Source: Thalassospira marina
GTDB lineage: Bacteria > Pseudomonadota > Alphaproteobacteria > Rhodospirillales > Thalassospiraceae
Direction of reading: 5' to 3'
DNA: 64,000 nt
NCBI RefSeq assembly: GCF_002844375.1
Contig: NZ_CP024199.1
Location: 570,001-634,000 of the forward strand
Every line of letters begins with the position of its first letter. Position 1 is the first letter of the stretch. The notes under the pieces were generated by a model that saw nothing but the letters and a program-made list of their open reading frames with translations, was not told the origin of the DNA and did no database searches. This document shows, piece after piece, positions 51,014-60,030 of this stretch. Made by a program: the position numbers and the translations under genes.

Positions 51014-51765
51014 ATGCACAGGTGCCAAAAACCAAGCCGGTTCCTGCTCGCGGGTCGTCTCCGGCGTTTTTCTCGGTCTGGGATGTTCATGCCTATTATG
51101 GCGAAAGCTATATTGTGCAGGGTGTCAGCTTTGATATCCGCGAAGGCGAAATTGTTGCCCTGCTGGGGCGTAACGGGGCGGGAAAAACATCCACGCTGCG
51201 TACACTTGCCCGCATGGCCAACCCCGAACTGAAACATGGGGAAATCTGGCTTGATCACCAGCCTTTGCACGATATGAAAGCCTGGCAGGCGGCGCGTATC
51301 GGTTTGCAACTGGTGCCCGAAGACCGCAGCATCATTCCCGGCCTGACGGTGGAACAGAACCTTGAACTGGCGCAAATCGCCCCGCCGCATGGCTGGAGCA
51401 TCCAGCGCATTTACGAACTGTTTCCACGCCTGGGTGAACGGCGCTTGCAGGAAGCCATTACCCTGTCGGGCGGTGAACAGCAGATGCTGGCCATTGGCCG
51501 TGCCCTTGCCCGCGATATCAAGATTTTGCTGCTTGATGAGCCTTATGAAGGGTTGGCACCGGTGATTGTGCAGGAAATTGAAAAAACACTGCAAAGTGTG
51601 AAGGAACTGGGTATCACCACCATTATTGTCGAGCAGAACGCCATTGCTGCCCTGAAACTGGCGGACCGCGCGATTATCATGGATAGCGGGCAGGTGGTGT
51701 TTGATGGCACCTCGCAGGAGGTGCTTGATGACCCGGAACTGCGTGACCAGTATCTGGCGATTTGA
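51010..51765 (+). CDS. livF: ABC transporter ATPase, LivF family
   Basis: The protein has 251 residues: Walker A GRNGAGKTS, Q-loop LVPEDRSIIPGLT, signature LSGGEQQMLAIGRAL, Walker B ILLLDEPYEGLAP and IIVEQNAIAAL. It is the last gene of the operon, followed by a strong terminator. The N-terminus has about 20 extra residues before the core, compared with typical LivF. Confidence 0.92.
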   Translation: MNAQVPKTKPVPARGSSPAFFSVWDVHAYYGESYIVQGVSFDIREGEIVALLGRNGAGKTSTLRTLARMANPELKHGEIWLDHQPLHDMKAWQAARIGLQLVPEDRSIIPGLTVEQNLELAQIAPPHGWSIQRIYELFPRLGERRLQEAITLSGGEQQMLAIGRALARDIKILLLDEPYEGLAPVIVQEIEKTLQSVKELGITTIIVEQNAIAALKLADRAIIMDSGQVVFDGTSQEVLDDPELRDQYLAI

Positions 51766-51829
51766 TCAGGGGCTGTTTGCTAAGCCAGACACAAAACTAA
51801 TCCGGTAGGGGAGCCCGCAAGCGGGGAAA

Positions 51830-51864
51830 GGGGACCAGTATTGGGGGATACTGGCCCCTTTTTT
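51830..51864 (+). terminator. Rho-independent terminator of the Liv-type operon
   Basis: GGGG-A-CCAGTAT pairs with ATACTGG-CCCC, then TTTTTT. It lies 65 bases after the livF stop. Confidence 0.85.
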
Positions 51865-51961
51865 GTGTCTGCGGCGCGGGGAATAGATGGTGGGTGCGAG
51901 AGGGGGCCAGGGCAAGGGCGTGGCTAGCATGCGTACCGGCAATGGCGCGCAGTTGATCTTG

Positions 51962-52001
51962 AGCGTGTCTTAGCGTGCCTTGGCGTGCCTTAGTGTCCCT
52001 T
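51962..52001. repeat. Imperfect 10-bp tandem repeat
   Basis: Four decamers, AGCGTGTCTT, AGCGTGCCTT, GGCGTGCCTT and AGTGTCCCTT, run head to tail just beyond the DUF1127 gene's stop on the minus strand. The purpose is unknown. Confidence 0.6.
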
Positions 52002-52254
52002 AACGCGGCAGCGGCCAGCCGGTTTTACATGCCGTATCAATATTTTCGCGCCGCAGGCCAATATCATCAAGCAGGGCGGTGGGGGCATGTTTTAGAAAGG
52101 CCGTGTCGCGGGCAATTTTTCGGTGTTCGCGCCAGCGATGCCCGAAAAAGGGGAACCACGCCAGAATGCCTGAAAACAGGTCTGGCAGGTGGCCAGTCCC
52201 GTTGCGGGCATGACGGGTTACATGGTCAATATGGGTTGGCATATATCCTGGCAT
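52000..52254 (-). CDS. DUF1127-family small protein
   Basis: The protein is about 84 residues. The C-terminal 50 include FGHRWREHRKIARDTAFLKHAPTALLDDIGLRRENID, with the LxDIGL(R/S)R core of DUF1127. That family of small proteins is linked in alphaproteobacteria to RNA turnover and phosphate/carbon balance. I start at the ATG at 52254 behind GGGAG. The frame is open to 52293, and another ATG lies between. It is divergent from the Lrp-type gene. The function here is unknown. Confidence 0.7.
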   Translation of the reverse strand: MPGYMPTHIDHVTRHARNGTGHLPDLFSGILAWFPFFGHRWREHRKIARDTAFLKHAPTALLDDIGLRRENIDTACKTGWPLPR

Positions 52255-52514
52255 GGCGGTGGCTCCCAGTTTGCTAATGAAGGAACGGAGCATTTCCGAA
52301 CCTGTTGCAGACTAGAATTTCGGCGGATTGAACGGGTCGCAAAGTCGGGCAATTCTTGCGGTTTTTTCGCAAAGATTGCCGAAAAACGATTTCTTTTTGC
52401 AATGCGGTTCGGCCATTGTCGCACCGCAAGGTTCAGGCCGTTGAAAAGGTGCAATAACGGGCCATGCCAGATGGGCTTTAGGGGATTGATGCAGCAGGTT
52501 TGGGAGTAAGGGTT

Positions 52515-52952
52515 GTGGCGGCACTTGATCAGTTTGATCGCAAAATATTGGCGCTGTTGCAGGAAAATGCGCGCCTGACGGGAAGCGAGCTTGCCGAGAA
52601 AGTCGGGCTTTCGGCGGCGGCCTGTTTGCGCCGGGTGCAGCGGTTGCGCGAAACCGGCGTGATCGAACGCGACATCGCCATTGTTGACCCGCGCGTGTTT
52701 GGCAAACGCATGACGGTGATTGTGTTGTTGACGTTAAACAGCGACCGCCATGACCGTTATCAGTTGTTGCGGGCCGAACTGGAAAAAACGCCTGAAATTA
52801 CCCAGTGCGACCATGTAACCGGCGCCCATGATATTGTGTTGCGGGTGCAGGTTGCCGACATGGAGGAATATGCCGCCTTTGTCGACCGTGTGTTGGTGCG
52901 CCCCTATATCAAACGCTATGAAAGCCTTGCGGTGCTGGGGCATATCAAGTGA
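52515..52952 (+). CDS. Lrp/AsnC-family regulator
   Basis: The 145-residue protein has an N-terminal HTH (ALDQFDRKILALLQENARLTGSELAEKVGLSAAACLRRVQRL) and a C-terminal RAM domain (VTGAHDIVLRVQVADMEEYAAFV). Lrp/AsnC proteins form octamers that respond to amino acids. I use GTG at 52515, giving MAALDQFDRK with GGAG upstream. A TTG at 52500 is the alternative. The nearest likely targets are its own gene and the divergent DUF1127 gene. Confidence 0.9.
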   Translation: MAALDQFDRKILALLQENARLTGSELAEKVGLSAAACLRRVQRLRETGVIERDIAIVDPRVFGKRMTVIVLLTLNSDRHDRYQLLRAELEKTPEITQCDHVTGAHDIVLRVQVADMEEYAAFVDRVLVRPYIKRYESLAVLGHIK

Positions 52953-52974
52953 GGCATCCCGGTTTTGCCGGTGA

Positions 52975-53005
52975 CAAAGAAAAACCGGCGGGAAATACCG
53001 CCGGT
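52975..53005 (-). terminator. Terminator of the PepSY-cytochrome b unit
   Basis: ACCGGCGG and CCGCCGGT pair around a six-base loop (52984-53005), with a T-rich tract following on the minus strand. It lies 39 bases after the cytochrome gene stop. Confidence 0.7.
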
Positions 53006-53043
53006 AAAGTTTGGGGATTTGGGGGAGAAGATGAAAAAGGCGA

Positions 53044-53583
53044 TCAGCGAATGTCGCTGCTGGTGCCAAAACGTTTTTTGCCGGTAATCATGGCCCGAAC
53101 CAGATTTTCGCGATGATGGTAACTGGCCATCACCACCCCGGCCAGATGGGCAATCACAAGGGCCAGCAGAGTATTTGCCAGAATTTCGTGGCTGTCCTGC
53201 ACCCAGGCAACGCCCCAGAAGGCATCGGTTGTTTGCATGTAACCCGTGGTTGCCAGAAGCGCCATGCAGCCCAGTAGCGCCAAAATCATGGCACCCCCGG
53301 CGGGGTTGTGGCCCAGATAGCGTTCAGCCTTGCCTGAGGGAATATCGCGCAGATATTGCAGGGTTTTGTCAGGGCCGTGCACAAACTGGGTAAAGCGGGC
53401 ATAGTGGGGGCCGACAAAGCCCCAAAGCAGACGAAAGCCAATCAGGCCAGCGGCACAGTAACCGGCAATTTCATGCAGGTTCTTGATCTGGTTTGCGCTA
53501 AGCCATGCCACCGCAAAAGAGGTAACCAGGCTCCAGTGAAAGATGCGAACCAGCGGGTCCCAAACTTTTACGGTGGCTGCCAT
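53044..53583 (-). CDS. Cytochrome b561-type membrane protein
   Basis: This 179-residue, four-helix membrane protein has histidines in haem-ligand positions: His16 (VRIFHWSLV), His37 (KNLHEIAGY), and two more in DSHEILANTLLALVIAHLAGV. Such diheme proteins pass electrons between quinol and periplasmic or outer partners. It lies two bases after a PepSY gene, a pairing often seen with haem-containing reductases. The electron acceptor is not evident. Confidence 0.88.
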   Translation of the reverse strand: MAATVKVWDPLVRIFHWSLVTSFAVAWLSANQIKNLHEIAGYCAAGLIGFRLLWGFVGPHYARFTQFVHGPDKTLQYLRDIPSGKAERYLGHNPAGGAMILALLGCMALLATTGYMQTTDAFWGVAWVQDSHEILANTLLALVIAHLAGVVMASYHHRENLVRAMITGKKRFGTSSDIR

Positions 53584-53585
53584 GA

Positions 53586-53864
53586 TCAGTCCCCGTCTTT
53601 TTTGTTGATGGCTTCAAGGGTTGCCGGGTCAAAGAAGGTTTCAACGCGCTCGCCTTTGTCATCAACGGCGTAAACTTCATAGCAGCCATCTTCGGTTTTG
53701 ATGCGCTTCACATTCCAGCCCTTGGCTTCAAGCATGGTTTGAAGGGCTTCGGGTTTTTGCCACTGGTCAGCAGGGGCATTGCAGCCAACTTCGTCGGCAG
53801 ACGCGATGGAAGGCAGAAAACCGTAAGAGGAAAGAGCAACAACAGCGGCGAGAATTTTCAACAT
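53586..53864 (-). CDS. Periplasmic PepSY-domain protein
   Basis: The protein is about 92 residues. The signal peptide MLKILAAVVALSSYGFLPSIASA precedes one PepSY domain (ALQTMLEAKGWNVKRIKTEDGCYEVYAVDDKGERVETFFDPATLE). Two cysteines (in VGCNAP and DGCYEV) could form a disulfide. I prefer the second ATG at 53864, which has AAGGATG upstream; the first lies at 53873. Its coupling to cytochrome b561 suggests it modulates or docks to that redox protein. Confidence 0.85.
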   Translation of the reverse strand: MLKILAAVVALSSYGFLPSIASADEVGCNAPADQWQKPEALQTMLEAKGWNVKRIKTEDGCYEVYAVDDKGERVETFFDPATLEAINKKDGD

Positions 53865-54007
53865 TGAGAGCATCCTTGAAAACAGGGGTGTGTGAACAAG
53901 GGCAATTTGGCGCTGTTGCCTGACAGTTGGCTGAATTGCAGGATTTGTGCCTTCAGCCTGGTGTCAGGAAGGCTGTGATCGTGGGTGGGAATTGGGGGCA
54001 GGCATAA

Positions 54008-54036
54008 AAAAACGGCGGAACATGCCCGCCGTTTTT
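54008..54036. terminator. Terminator of the carboxynorspermidine genes
   Basis: AAAAACGGCGG and CCGCCGTTTTT pair perfectly with a seven-base loop. On the minus strand it follows the dehydrogenase stop by 27 bases. Confidence 0.85.
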
Positions 54037-54062
54037 GAGAATTCAAATGGTGTGTGCCGTTA

Positions 54063-55310
54063 TCAGCTTGCGAAATCGAGGTCGCGGTCGCCGTTGGCAT
54101 CCTTGATGCGGGTCGGAAGACCCATATGGTTCAAAAGATGCAGGAACGGTTTGGCCGGCAGTTCTTCGATATTGGCCATTTTCTTCACATCCCATTCGCC
54201 CGATGCGATCAGCATGGCTGCCGCCACCGGCGGAACACCGGCGGTATAGGAAATGCCCTGGCTTCCGACTTCTTCGTAGGCTTCCTTGTGATCCGCCACG
54301 TTGTAAATCAGAACTTCGGTTTCCTTGCCGTCCTTGGTGCCTTTTACTAGGTCGCCAATGCAGGTTTTACCGGTGTAATTGGGGGCCAGCGAGCTTGGGT
54401 CCGGCAGGCAGGCCTTAACGACCTTCAGCGGCACAACTTCCTGGCCTTCGGCGGTCAGGACCGGCTTTTCGGACAGCAGGCCGATATTTTTAAGCACGGT
54501 AAAGACATTGATGTAATGGTCGCCAAAGCCCATCCAGAAACGGACATTGGGAACATTAAGATTCTGCGAGAGGGAATGAACCTCGTCATGGCCGGTCATG
54601 AAGGTCTGGCTTTCGCCAACCACCGGCATATCCCAGATTTTCTTGACCTCGAACATCTTGTTCGACTGCCACTGGCTGTTCTGCCAGGAATAAACCGTAC
54701 CGGTAAATTCGCGGAAATTGATTTCCGGGTCAAAGTTGGTCGCGAAATATTTGCCGTGGCTACCGGCATTGATATCGATGATATCGATGGAATCGATTTT
54801 GTCGAAATAGTCTTCAACAGCCAGTTTGGCATAGGCATTGACCACACCGGGGTCAAAACCAGCGCCCAGAATGGCCGTTACGCCTGCTTTTTCGCATTCT
54901 TCGCGGCGTTTCCATTCATAGTTGGCATACCAAGGCGGCGTTTCGCAGATCTTGTCCTGTTCTTCGTGAATGGCAGTGTCAAGATAGGCCGCGCCAGTGG
55001 CGATACAGGCCGACATAACCGGCATGTTGATAAAGGCAGAACCGACATTGATGACGATCTGGCTGCCGGTTTCGCGGATCAGCGCTGCGGTTGCATCAAC
55101 ATTGGTTGCATCAAGCGCATGGCCTTTAAGGACGCCATCCGCATTTTTAAGGTTCTGTTTGGCGTGGACTGAGTCAATGATCGCCTGGCATTTCGCAACG
55201 GTACGCGAAGCAATATGGATATCACCAAGTACGTCGTTGTTCTGTGCGCATTTGTGGGCCACGACCTGGGCCACGCCACCGGCACCGATGATGAGAACGT
55301 TTTTCTTCAT
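54063..55310 (-). CDS. Carboxynorspermidine/carboxyspermidine dehydrogenase
   Basis: This 415-residue saccharopine dehydrogenase-like enzyme condenses L-aspartate semialdehyde with a diamine (putrescine or 1,3-diaminopropane) using NADPH to give carboxy(nor)spermidine. The Rossmann motif is VLIIGAGGVAQVVAHKCA. Other landmarks are GSAFINMPVMSACIATGAAYLDTA, AILGAGFDPGVVNAYAKLA and GISYTAGVPPVAAAMLIA. The decarboxylase gene lies 52 bases upstream on the same strand, giving the complete two-step route. The final polyamine is spermidine or norspermidine depending on the diamine available. Confidence 0.94.
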   Translation of the reverse strand: MKKNVLIIGAGGVAQVVAHKCAQNNDVLGDIHIASRTVAKCQAIIDSVHAKQNLKNADGVLKGHALDATNVDATAALIRETGSQIVINVGSAFINMPVMSACIATGAAYLDTAIHEEQDKICETPPWYANYEWKRREECEKAGVTAILGAGFDPGVVNAYAKLAVEDYFDKIDSIDIIDINAGSHGKYFATNFDPEINFREFTGTVYSWQNSQWQSNKMFEVKKIWDMPVVGESQTFMTGHDEVHSLSQNLNVPNVRFWMGFGDHYINVFTVLKNIGLLSEKPVLTAEGQEVVPLKVVKACLPDPSSLAPNYTGKTCIGDLVKGTKDGKETEVLIYNVADHKEAYEEVGSQGISYTAGVPPVAAAMLIASGEWDVKKMANIEELPAKPFLHLLNHMGLPTRIKDANGDRDLDFAS

Positions 55311-55362
55311 TTCAGGCCAAAAACTCCCTTTGTAAAACAGGTTAAATGTGTGGGTTCAGCCC

Positions 55363-56460
55363 TTAGGACAGGCTGGAAACGTAGTCATTGAAGTCAAATT
55401 CCCGAACAAGGCGTTCGGTTCCGTCAAGTTCACGAATGGCGATCGAGGGCATGCCAACCCCGTTAAACCAGTTCTTCTTGACCATCGTGTAACCGGCAGC
55501 ATCCTGAATGGAGATGCGGTCGCCGATTTCGATTTTGTTTTCAAAGCGAAATTCGCCAAATACATCGCCTGCAAGGCAGGATTTGCCGCAGATCATGTAT
55601 TCATGGTCGCCCGTATTGGGGCTTACCTTTGCATTTTCACGGTAAATCAGCAAATCGAGCATGTGGGCTTCGATCGAGCTGTCGACGATGGCAAGGTTTT
55701 TGCCGTTAAACAGCGTATCGAGCACGCTGAGTTCAAGGGTCGTGCTTTTCGTGATCGAGGCTTCACCCGGCTCGAGATAAACCTGCACGCCGAATTTTTC
55801 GGAAAATTCCTTCAGGCGGGCGCAGAATTTATCGAGCGGATAGTTCTCGCCGGTAAAATGAATGCCGCCGCCCAGGCTGACCCAGTCCACGCGCGAAAGC
55901 AGGCTGCCAAATTTGGTTTCAATATCGCCCAGCATGCTGTCAAACAGGTCAAAATCGGAATTTTCACAGTTATTGTGAATCATGAAGCCCGAAATTTTGT
56001 CCATCACCGCCTCGACCTTGGCGACATCCCATTCGCCAAGGCGCGAAAACGGGCGGGCCGGGTCGGCCAGATCAAAGCTGGACGAGCTGATCATGGGGTT
56101 CAGGCGCAGGCCACGAACGATCCCCGATGCCTGATCGGCAAAACGGTTAAGCTGGCTGATGGAATTGAAAATGATTTTATCGGCATTTTCGATGACCTCG
56201 GCAATTTCCCCGTCGCTATAGGCAACGCTATAGGCGTGGGTTTCCTTGCCAAATTTTTCACGGCCCAGTTTGACTTCGTAAAGCGAGGAAGACGTGGTGC
56301 CATCCATGTAATCGGCCATGAAATCAAAGACCGACCAGGTGGCAAAACATTTAAGGGCGAGCAACGCCTTCGCGCCGGAATGTTCGCGCACATAGGCGAT
56401 CTTTTCCATGTTGCGCAGAAGTTTGGCCTTATCGATGAGGTAATAGGGCGTGTGCAGCAT
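55363..56460 (-). CDS. nspC: Carboxynorspermidine/carboxyspermidine decarboxylase
   Basis: This 365-residue PLP enzyme of the alanine racemase-fold decarboxylase group has its PLP lysine in ALLALKCFATWSVF. It also has the glycine-rich VSLGGGIHFTGENYP phosphate site, EPGEA, and the active-site cysteine in GKSCLAGDVFGEF. It removes CO2 from carboxynorspermidine or carboxyspermidine in the last step of polyamine synthesis. It is first in the operon. Upstream lie two short perfect palindromes at 56518 and 56535 that may be operator sites. Confidence 0.94.
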   Translation of the reverse strand: MLHTPYYLIDKAKLLRNMEKIAYVREHSGAKALLALKCFATWSVFDFMADYMDGTTSSSLYEVKLGREKFGKETHAYSVAYSDGEIAEVIENADKIIFNSISQLNRFADQASGIVRGLRLNPMISSSSFDLADPARPFSRLGEWDVAKVEAVMDKISGFMIHNNCENSDFDLFDSMLGDIETKFGSLLSRVDWVSLGGGIHFTGENYPLDKFCARLKEFSEKFGVQVYLEPGEASITKSTTLELSVLDTLFNGKNLAIVDSSIEAHMLDLLIYRENAKVSPNTGDHEYMICGKSCLAGDVFGEFRFENKIEIGDRISIQDAAGYTMVKKNWFNGVGMPSIAIRELDGTERLVREFDFNDYVSSLS

Positions 56461-56985
56461 CGTCTTCTAGTTCCTTGACCCAGGGCCCTGTTTGCAGGGA
56501 CCGAAATACAATGCGGAAAACGTTCGTTTTGCGCGAAACGTTTCCAGTCAGCTTTGGCGTCCAAGCCCGGTGCGCGCCAACGAATTTACTGTCATCACGG
56601 GCGGGCATTTTCTGCCGCGATCACGTGTGCCGCGACCCAATAGCAGCGGGGGGCGTGGTGGTCAACACTATCACCGCATTGCTGCCTTATATGGTGATGG
56701 GGACAAAAGGTGCCGTTAACAAGGCACTGTGGGTTTTTTGCCGCTAATTCATTGAATTTATGCCGGAATTTATATCGTGCAACTGCCAGGTTTCGGTTTG
56801 ATGAAACTTGATGGCGTTGCGGGGCTGTTACTGGCGGCAAACACCATGATGGATCGTGGATGACGCGGCTCTGTGCGACCGACGGGGCCTTTGCCCGGAA
56901 AACGGTGGGATGCCTGCATTACGGGACGGGCCAGGGGTGCTGAAACTGGCAGTGCATCCTTTGTGCTTGACGGGGTGAAAAGTTT
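56461..56985. other. Intergenic region upstream of nspC
   Basis: About 525 bases without a convincing gene. Next to nspC are AAACGTTCGTTT (56518-56529) and GAAACGTTTC (56535-56544), two short dyads that could bind a LacI-like or other repressor. The remainder, toward the TetR operator, shows no repeat or RNA motif. Confidence 0.4.
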
Positions 56986-57024
56986 ATTGTACCGATCGGT
57001 TTACAGTTTACCGATTGGTACAAT
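56986..57024. promoter_or_regulatory. TetR-type operator, 15-bp inverted repeat
   Basis: ATTGTACCGATCGGT (56986-57000) and ACCGATTGGTACAAT (57010-57024) pair with one mismatch over 15 bases, with a nine-base spacer. It lies 31 bases before the DUF1348 start and heads a two-gene unit that includes a TetR regulator, the normal autoregulatory layout. Confidence 0.8.
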
Positions 57025-57054
57025 AAAAATGCCAATCCAGCAAAGGAGCCGAAA

Positions 57055-57528
57055 ATGTCTGATCTGCGCCAACCCCTGCCGCCCTTTACCCGTGAAACCG
57101 CCATTGAAAAGGTACGACTGGCCGAAGACGGCTGGAACAGCCGCAACCCGGAACGGGTGTCGCTGGCCTATACGGAAAATAGCGAATGGCGAAACCGGGC
57201 CGAGTTTGTAACCGGGCGGGAAGAAATCGTTTCGTTCCTGACCCGCAAATGGAACAAGGAGCTGGAATATCGCCTGATCAAGGAATTGTGGGCCTATGAG
57301 GGAAACCGCATTGCCGTGCGTTATGCCTATGAATATCGTGATGATTCGGGTAACTGGTATCGCGCCTATGGCAATGAAAACTGGGAATTTGCCGATAACG
57401 GGCAGATGCAGCGCCGGTTTGCCTGCATAAATGACATGCCGATCCGCGAAGAAGACCGTAAATTCTTCTGGGATCGTTCAGGCCCGCGCCCGGCCGACCA
57501 TCCGGGGCTGACTGAATTGGGATTATGA
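57055..57528 (+). CDS. DUF1348 (NTF2-like) protein
   Basis: The 157-residue protein is of the SnoaL/NTF2-like type: FTRETAIEKVRLAEDGWNSRNPERVSLAYTENSEWRNRAEF, then WDRSGPRPADHPGLTELGL at the end. DUF1348 proteins are small cone-shaped folds often placed under a TetR repressor and possibly related to stress or xenobiotic handling. No catalytic residues are established to my knowledge. It is transcribed with the TetR gene 6 bases downstream and preceded by the operator at 56986. Confidence 0.9.
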   Translation: MSDLRQPLPPFTRETAIEKVRLAEDGWNSRNPERVSLAYTENSEWRNRAEFVTGREEIVSFLTRKWNKELEYRLIKELWAYEGNRIAVRYAYEYRDDSGNWYRAYGNENWEFADNGQMQRRFACINDMPIREEDRKFFWDRSGPRPADHPGLTELGL

Positions 57529-57534
57529 GGACCA

Positions 57535-58092
57535 ATGCCTAAAATTGTCGCCGAACGTGCTGATGTTATTCCGGTTCTTGCCGAGATTTTTCGGGAAAAC
57601 GGATTTGAAGGGGCCAGTCTTTCGCTGATTGCCCGGGAAACCGGGCTGGGCAAGGGAAGCCTTTATCATTTCTTTCCCAAGGGCAAGGAACAGATGGCAA
57701 GTGAAGTGCTGGGCGAGATTGATGGCTGGTTTGAAAGCCGGGTGTATCGCCCCCTGCGCGAGGGCGATGACCCGGCAAAAGCCATTCGCACCATGTGCGA
57801 CGAGGTTGATGCCTATTTCCGGTCCGGGCAGCGGGTTTGCCTGATCGGGGCATTTGCCCTTGATAATGTGCGGGACCGTTTCAGCCTTGCCATTCGCGAT
57901 TATTTTGCCCGCTGGCAGCAATCATTGGCTGATGCGCTGATGCGCATGAACCATGATGCCAGGCAGGCAAATGACCTGGCCGAAGATGCCGTGCTGAGCA
58001 TTCAGGGGGCATTGGTGCTGGCGCGGGCCATGGATGACAGCGGGGTTTTTTCCCGGGCAATGGCACGGGTGGCAGCCCGGTTGAATGTCTGA
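57535..58092 (+). CDS. TetR-family repressor
   Basis: The 185-residue protein has an N-terminal HTH (VIPVLAEIFRENGFEGASLSLIARETGLGKGSLYHFFPKGKEQM). An all-helical ligand domain with a cysteine at RVCLIGAFAL follows, resembling the AcuR/YxaF-type TetR_C. It lies 6 bases after the DUF1348 gene, and the inverted repeat upstream of both is its likely operator. The inducer is unknown. Confidence 0.92.
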   Translation: MPKIVAERADVIPVLAEIFRENGFEGASLSLIARETGLGKGSLYHFFPKGKEQMASEVLGEIDGWFESRVYRPLREGDDPAKAIRTMCDEVDAYFRSGQRVCLIGAFALDNVRDRFSLAIRDYFARWQQSLADALMRMNHDARQANDLAEDAVLSIQGALVLARAMDDSGVFSRAMARVAARLNV

Positions 58093-58239
58093 GGGGAGCG
58101 GGCAAAGCTGTTAAGGGCAAAGGTTTTTCTGCCGCCTTGTGAAGGTATGGCCACTTGATTGGCACATTTGCGTGCCTAAATTTTAAAGTGGTGATGGGGT
58201 TCACCCAGAACATACCAAGCGACAAAAGAGGAGGCGCAC

Positions 58240-58725
58240 ATGCCCGCACCTGTCAGCGTCGATCACTTGGCCTTTCCCGCGCGCGATCTTGCGGCGACAG
58301 ACGATTTTTATTCCCGGGTTTTAAAGGCAACACTTGTTCATGCCGAAAGCGGCTATAGCCCGTCCTGGAAAAGCGATTATCTGTTAATTACTTTTGCGTT
58401 GCCCGATGGCACGCGCCTTTCATTTTATGACTGGCCTGCTGATAACGGCCCCTATCCCGATGACCGGGAAATGCCCCACGATGTTTTTCATATCGGGCTG
58501 CGCTGCAATAGCGGACAGGATGTGATTGCCTGGCAAAACCACCTGTTTCAGCACCGGGTGGTTTACCACAATGAAGATGATGGCAGGTCACGCCGCCTTT
58601 TCATCCGTGATCCCAATGGCATCCGGTTCGAGATTTTTGCCGCCGAAAAGGCGAAATCCAGCCATGACCACCAGGATGAAGCCCGCGCCATTTACGAGGA
58701 ATGGCAGAAAATAGCTGCCCGGTAA
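58240..58725 (+). CDS. VOC-family (glyoxalase/dioxygenase fold) protein
   Basis: The protein has 161 residues. Metal-site candidates are His9 (VSVDHLAFPARDL), His in DVFHIGLRC, and Glu in DPNGIRFEIFA near residue 130, spaced as in VOC enzymes. The family includes glyoxalase I, fosfomycin resistance proteins and extradiol dioxygenases, and the sequence does not decide. An AGAGGAGG ribosome site precedes the start. It follows the TetR gene by 147 bases and may be independent of it. Confidence 0.87.
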   Translation: MPAPVSVDHLAFPARDLAATDDFYSRVLKATLVHAESGYSPSWKSDYLLITFALPDGTRLSFYDWPADNGPYPDDREMPHDVFHIGLRCNSGQDVIAWQNHLFQHRVVYHNEDDGRSRRLFIRDPNGIRFEIFAAEKAKSSHDHQDEARAIYEEWQKIAAR

Positions 58726-58836
58726 GTGCGAGCCGGTGGGCTTTGGTGTTGTGACGTTTTGACGGTCTATCACTGGCCGGAAGCCCGCAAGCTCGCAAGC
58801 CCGCAAACCCGTAAGGTGTGTTTCGTGCTTTGCCCG

Positions 58837-59877
58837 TTATTTGCCGGATTTGTCAGGGCAGGGGCCGGTGCTTTGGCGGGTGATCAGTTCGGTTGGTACG
58901 ATCACCGGGGCATTGGCACCTTCGGGTGTGGGCAGGGTTTTATCAAGCCGTTCCAGAACCAGGGCAATCGCCTGTTCGCCCAGGCGGCGGCGGGGTTGGC
59001 GAATGGTGGTGAGGGGCGGGTCGTAATTGGCGGCAAAGTGAATGTCGTCAAACCCCACCACGGAAATATCGCGCGGTACATTCAGCCCCAGTTCCTTGGC
59101 CGCGACAATGGCCCCGATAGCCATGCCGTCACTGGCACAGAAAAACGCCGTGGGCGGTGTTGCCGATTGCAGCAATTGCCGGGCTGCACGGATACCGGCC
59201 TCGATCCCGAAATCGGGTGAATATTCGACATGGGCGAACTGGCGAATGCCCGCTTCGGTCATGGCTTCGTGAAAGCCGGCGACGCGGTCGATGGTCAGGA
59301 TGTTTTTGGCTGGCCCGGCAATATGGGCAATGCGGGTGTGGCCCAGCCCGGTTAAATGCCGGGTGGCATCGCAGGCAGCCTGCTGGTTATCGATAATAAC
59401 CGTGGGCAGGTTGCTGCCGGGGATGCGTTCGCACACGGCAACAACAGGCGGTGCGCCAGTTTGCGGGGCCTGGGACAGGGGCGATGGCAAATGCCCGTTT
59501 AGCAAAATCATCGCATCGGCCTGGTTGCTGCGCAAATAGGCGGCATAGGTGGCTTCGCGTTCGGGGTCATTTTGTGTATCGCCAATCAGCACATTATAGC
59601 CCGCCCGCGACGCACCCTGTTCAATACCCGACAGGATTTCAGCGAAAAACGGATTGCCGATATCAGGCACCAGCAAAAGGATCATGCCCGACCGGCTGAG
59701 CCGCAGGTTCCGCGCCATGACATTGGCGGTGTAACCTGTTGCCGCGATGGCATGTTGCACCTTTTCGCGCGTGCGCTGCGAGACAAGCTGTGGCTTGTGC
59801 AGGGCACGGCTGACCGTGGCGATGGATACGCCGGCCTCGCTGGCAACATCTTCGATCGTGGCAATCTTTTCGTTCAT
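58837..59877 (-). CDS. LacI-family repressor of the sugar ABC operon
   Basis: The protein has 346 residues: HTH MNEKIATIEDVASEAGVSIATVSRAL with hinge helix YTANVMARNLR, then a sugar-binding-protein-like effector domain ending FDDIHFAANYDPPLTTIRQPRRRLG. It is divergent from the ABC transporter at 60121. The intervening bases hold two LacI-type dyads. It probably represses the transporter until its sugar appears. The sugar is unknown. Confidence 0.92.
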   Translation of the reverse strand: MNEKIATIEDVASEAGVSIATVSRALHKPQLVSQRTREKVQHAIAATGYTANVMARNLRLSRSGMILLLVPDIGNPFFAEILSGIEQGASRAGYNVLIGDTQNDPEREATYAAYLRSNQADAMILLNGHLPSPLSQAPQTGAPPVVAVCERIPGSNLPTVIIDNQQAACDATRHLTGLGHTRIAHIAGPAKNILTIDRVAGFHEAMTEAGIRQFAHVEYSPDFGIEAGIRAARQLLQSATPPTAFFCASDGMAIGAIVAAKELGLNVPRDISVVGFDDIHFAANYDPPLTTIRQPRRRLGEQAIALVLERLDKTLPTPEGANAPVIVPTELITRQSTGPCPDKSGK

Positions 59878-60030
59878 GCCTTTTCCTACTCCGCCCGGTG
59901 GGGCGGGTCCATCGTTTTCAAGTGCTGCATTTGCCAGAAACCGGCTTTGTCCAGCCGGGCTTTATGCCCTGCTTGGCCGCAGCATGCAGCAATATGTGTA
60001 ACTTTCTTTCAAAAACACGATAAAAAGTGA

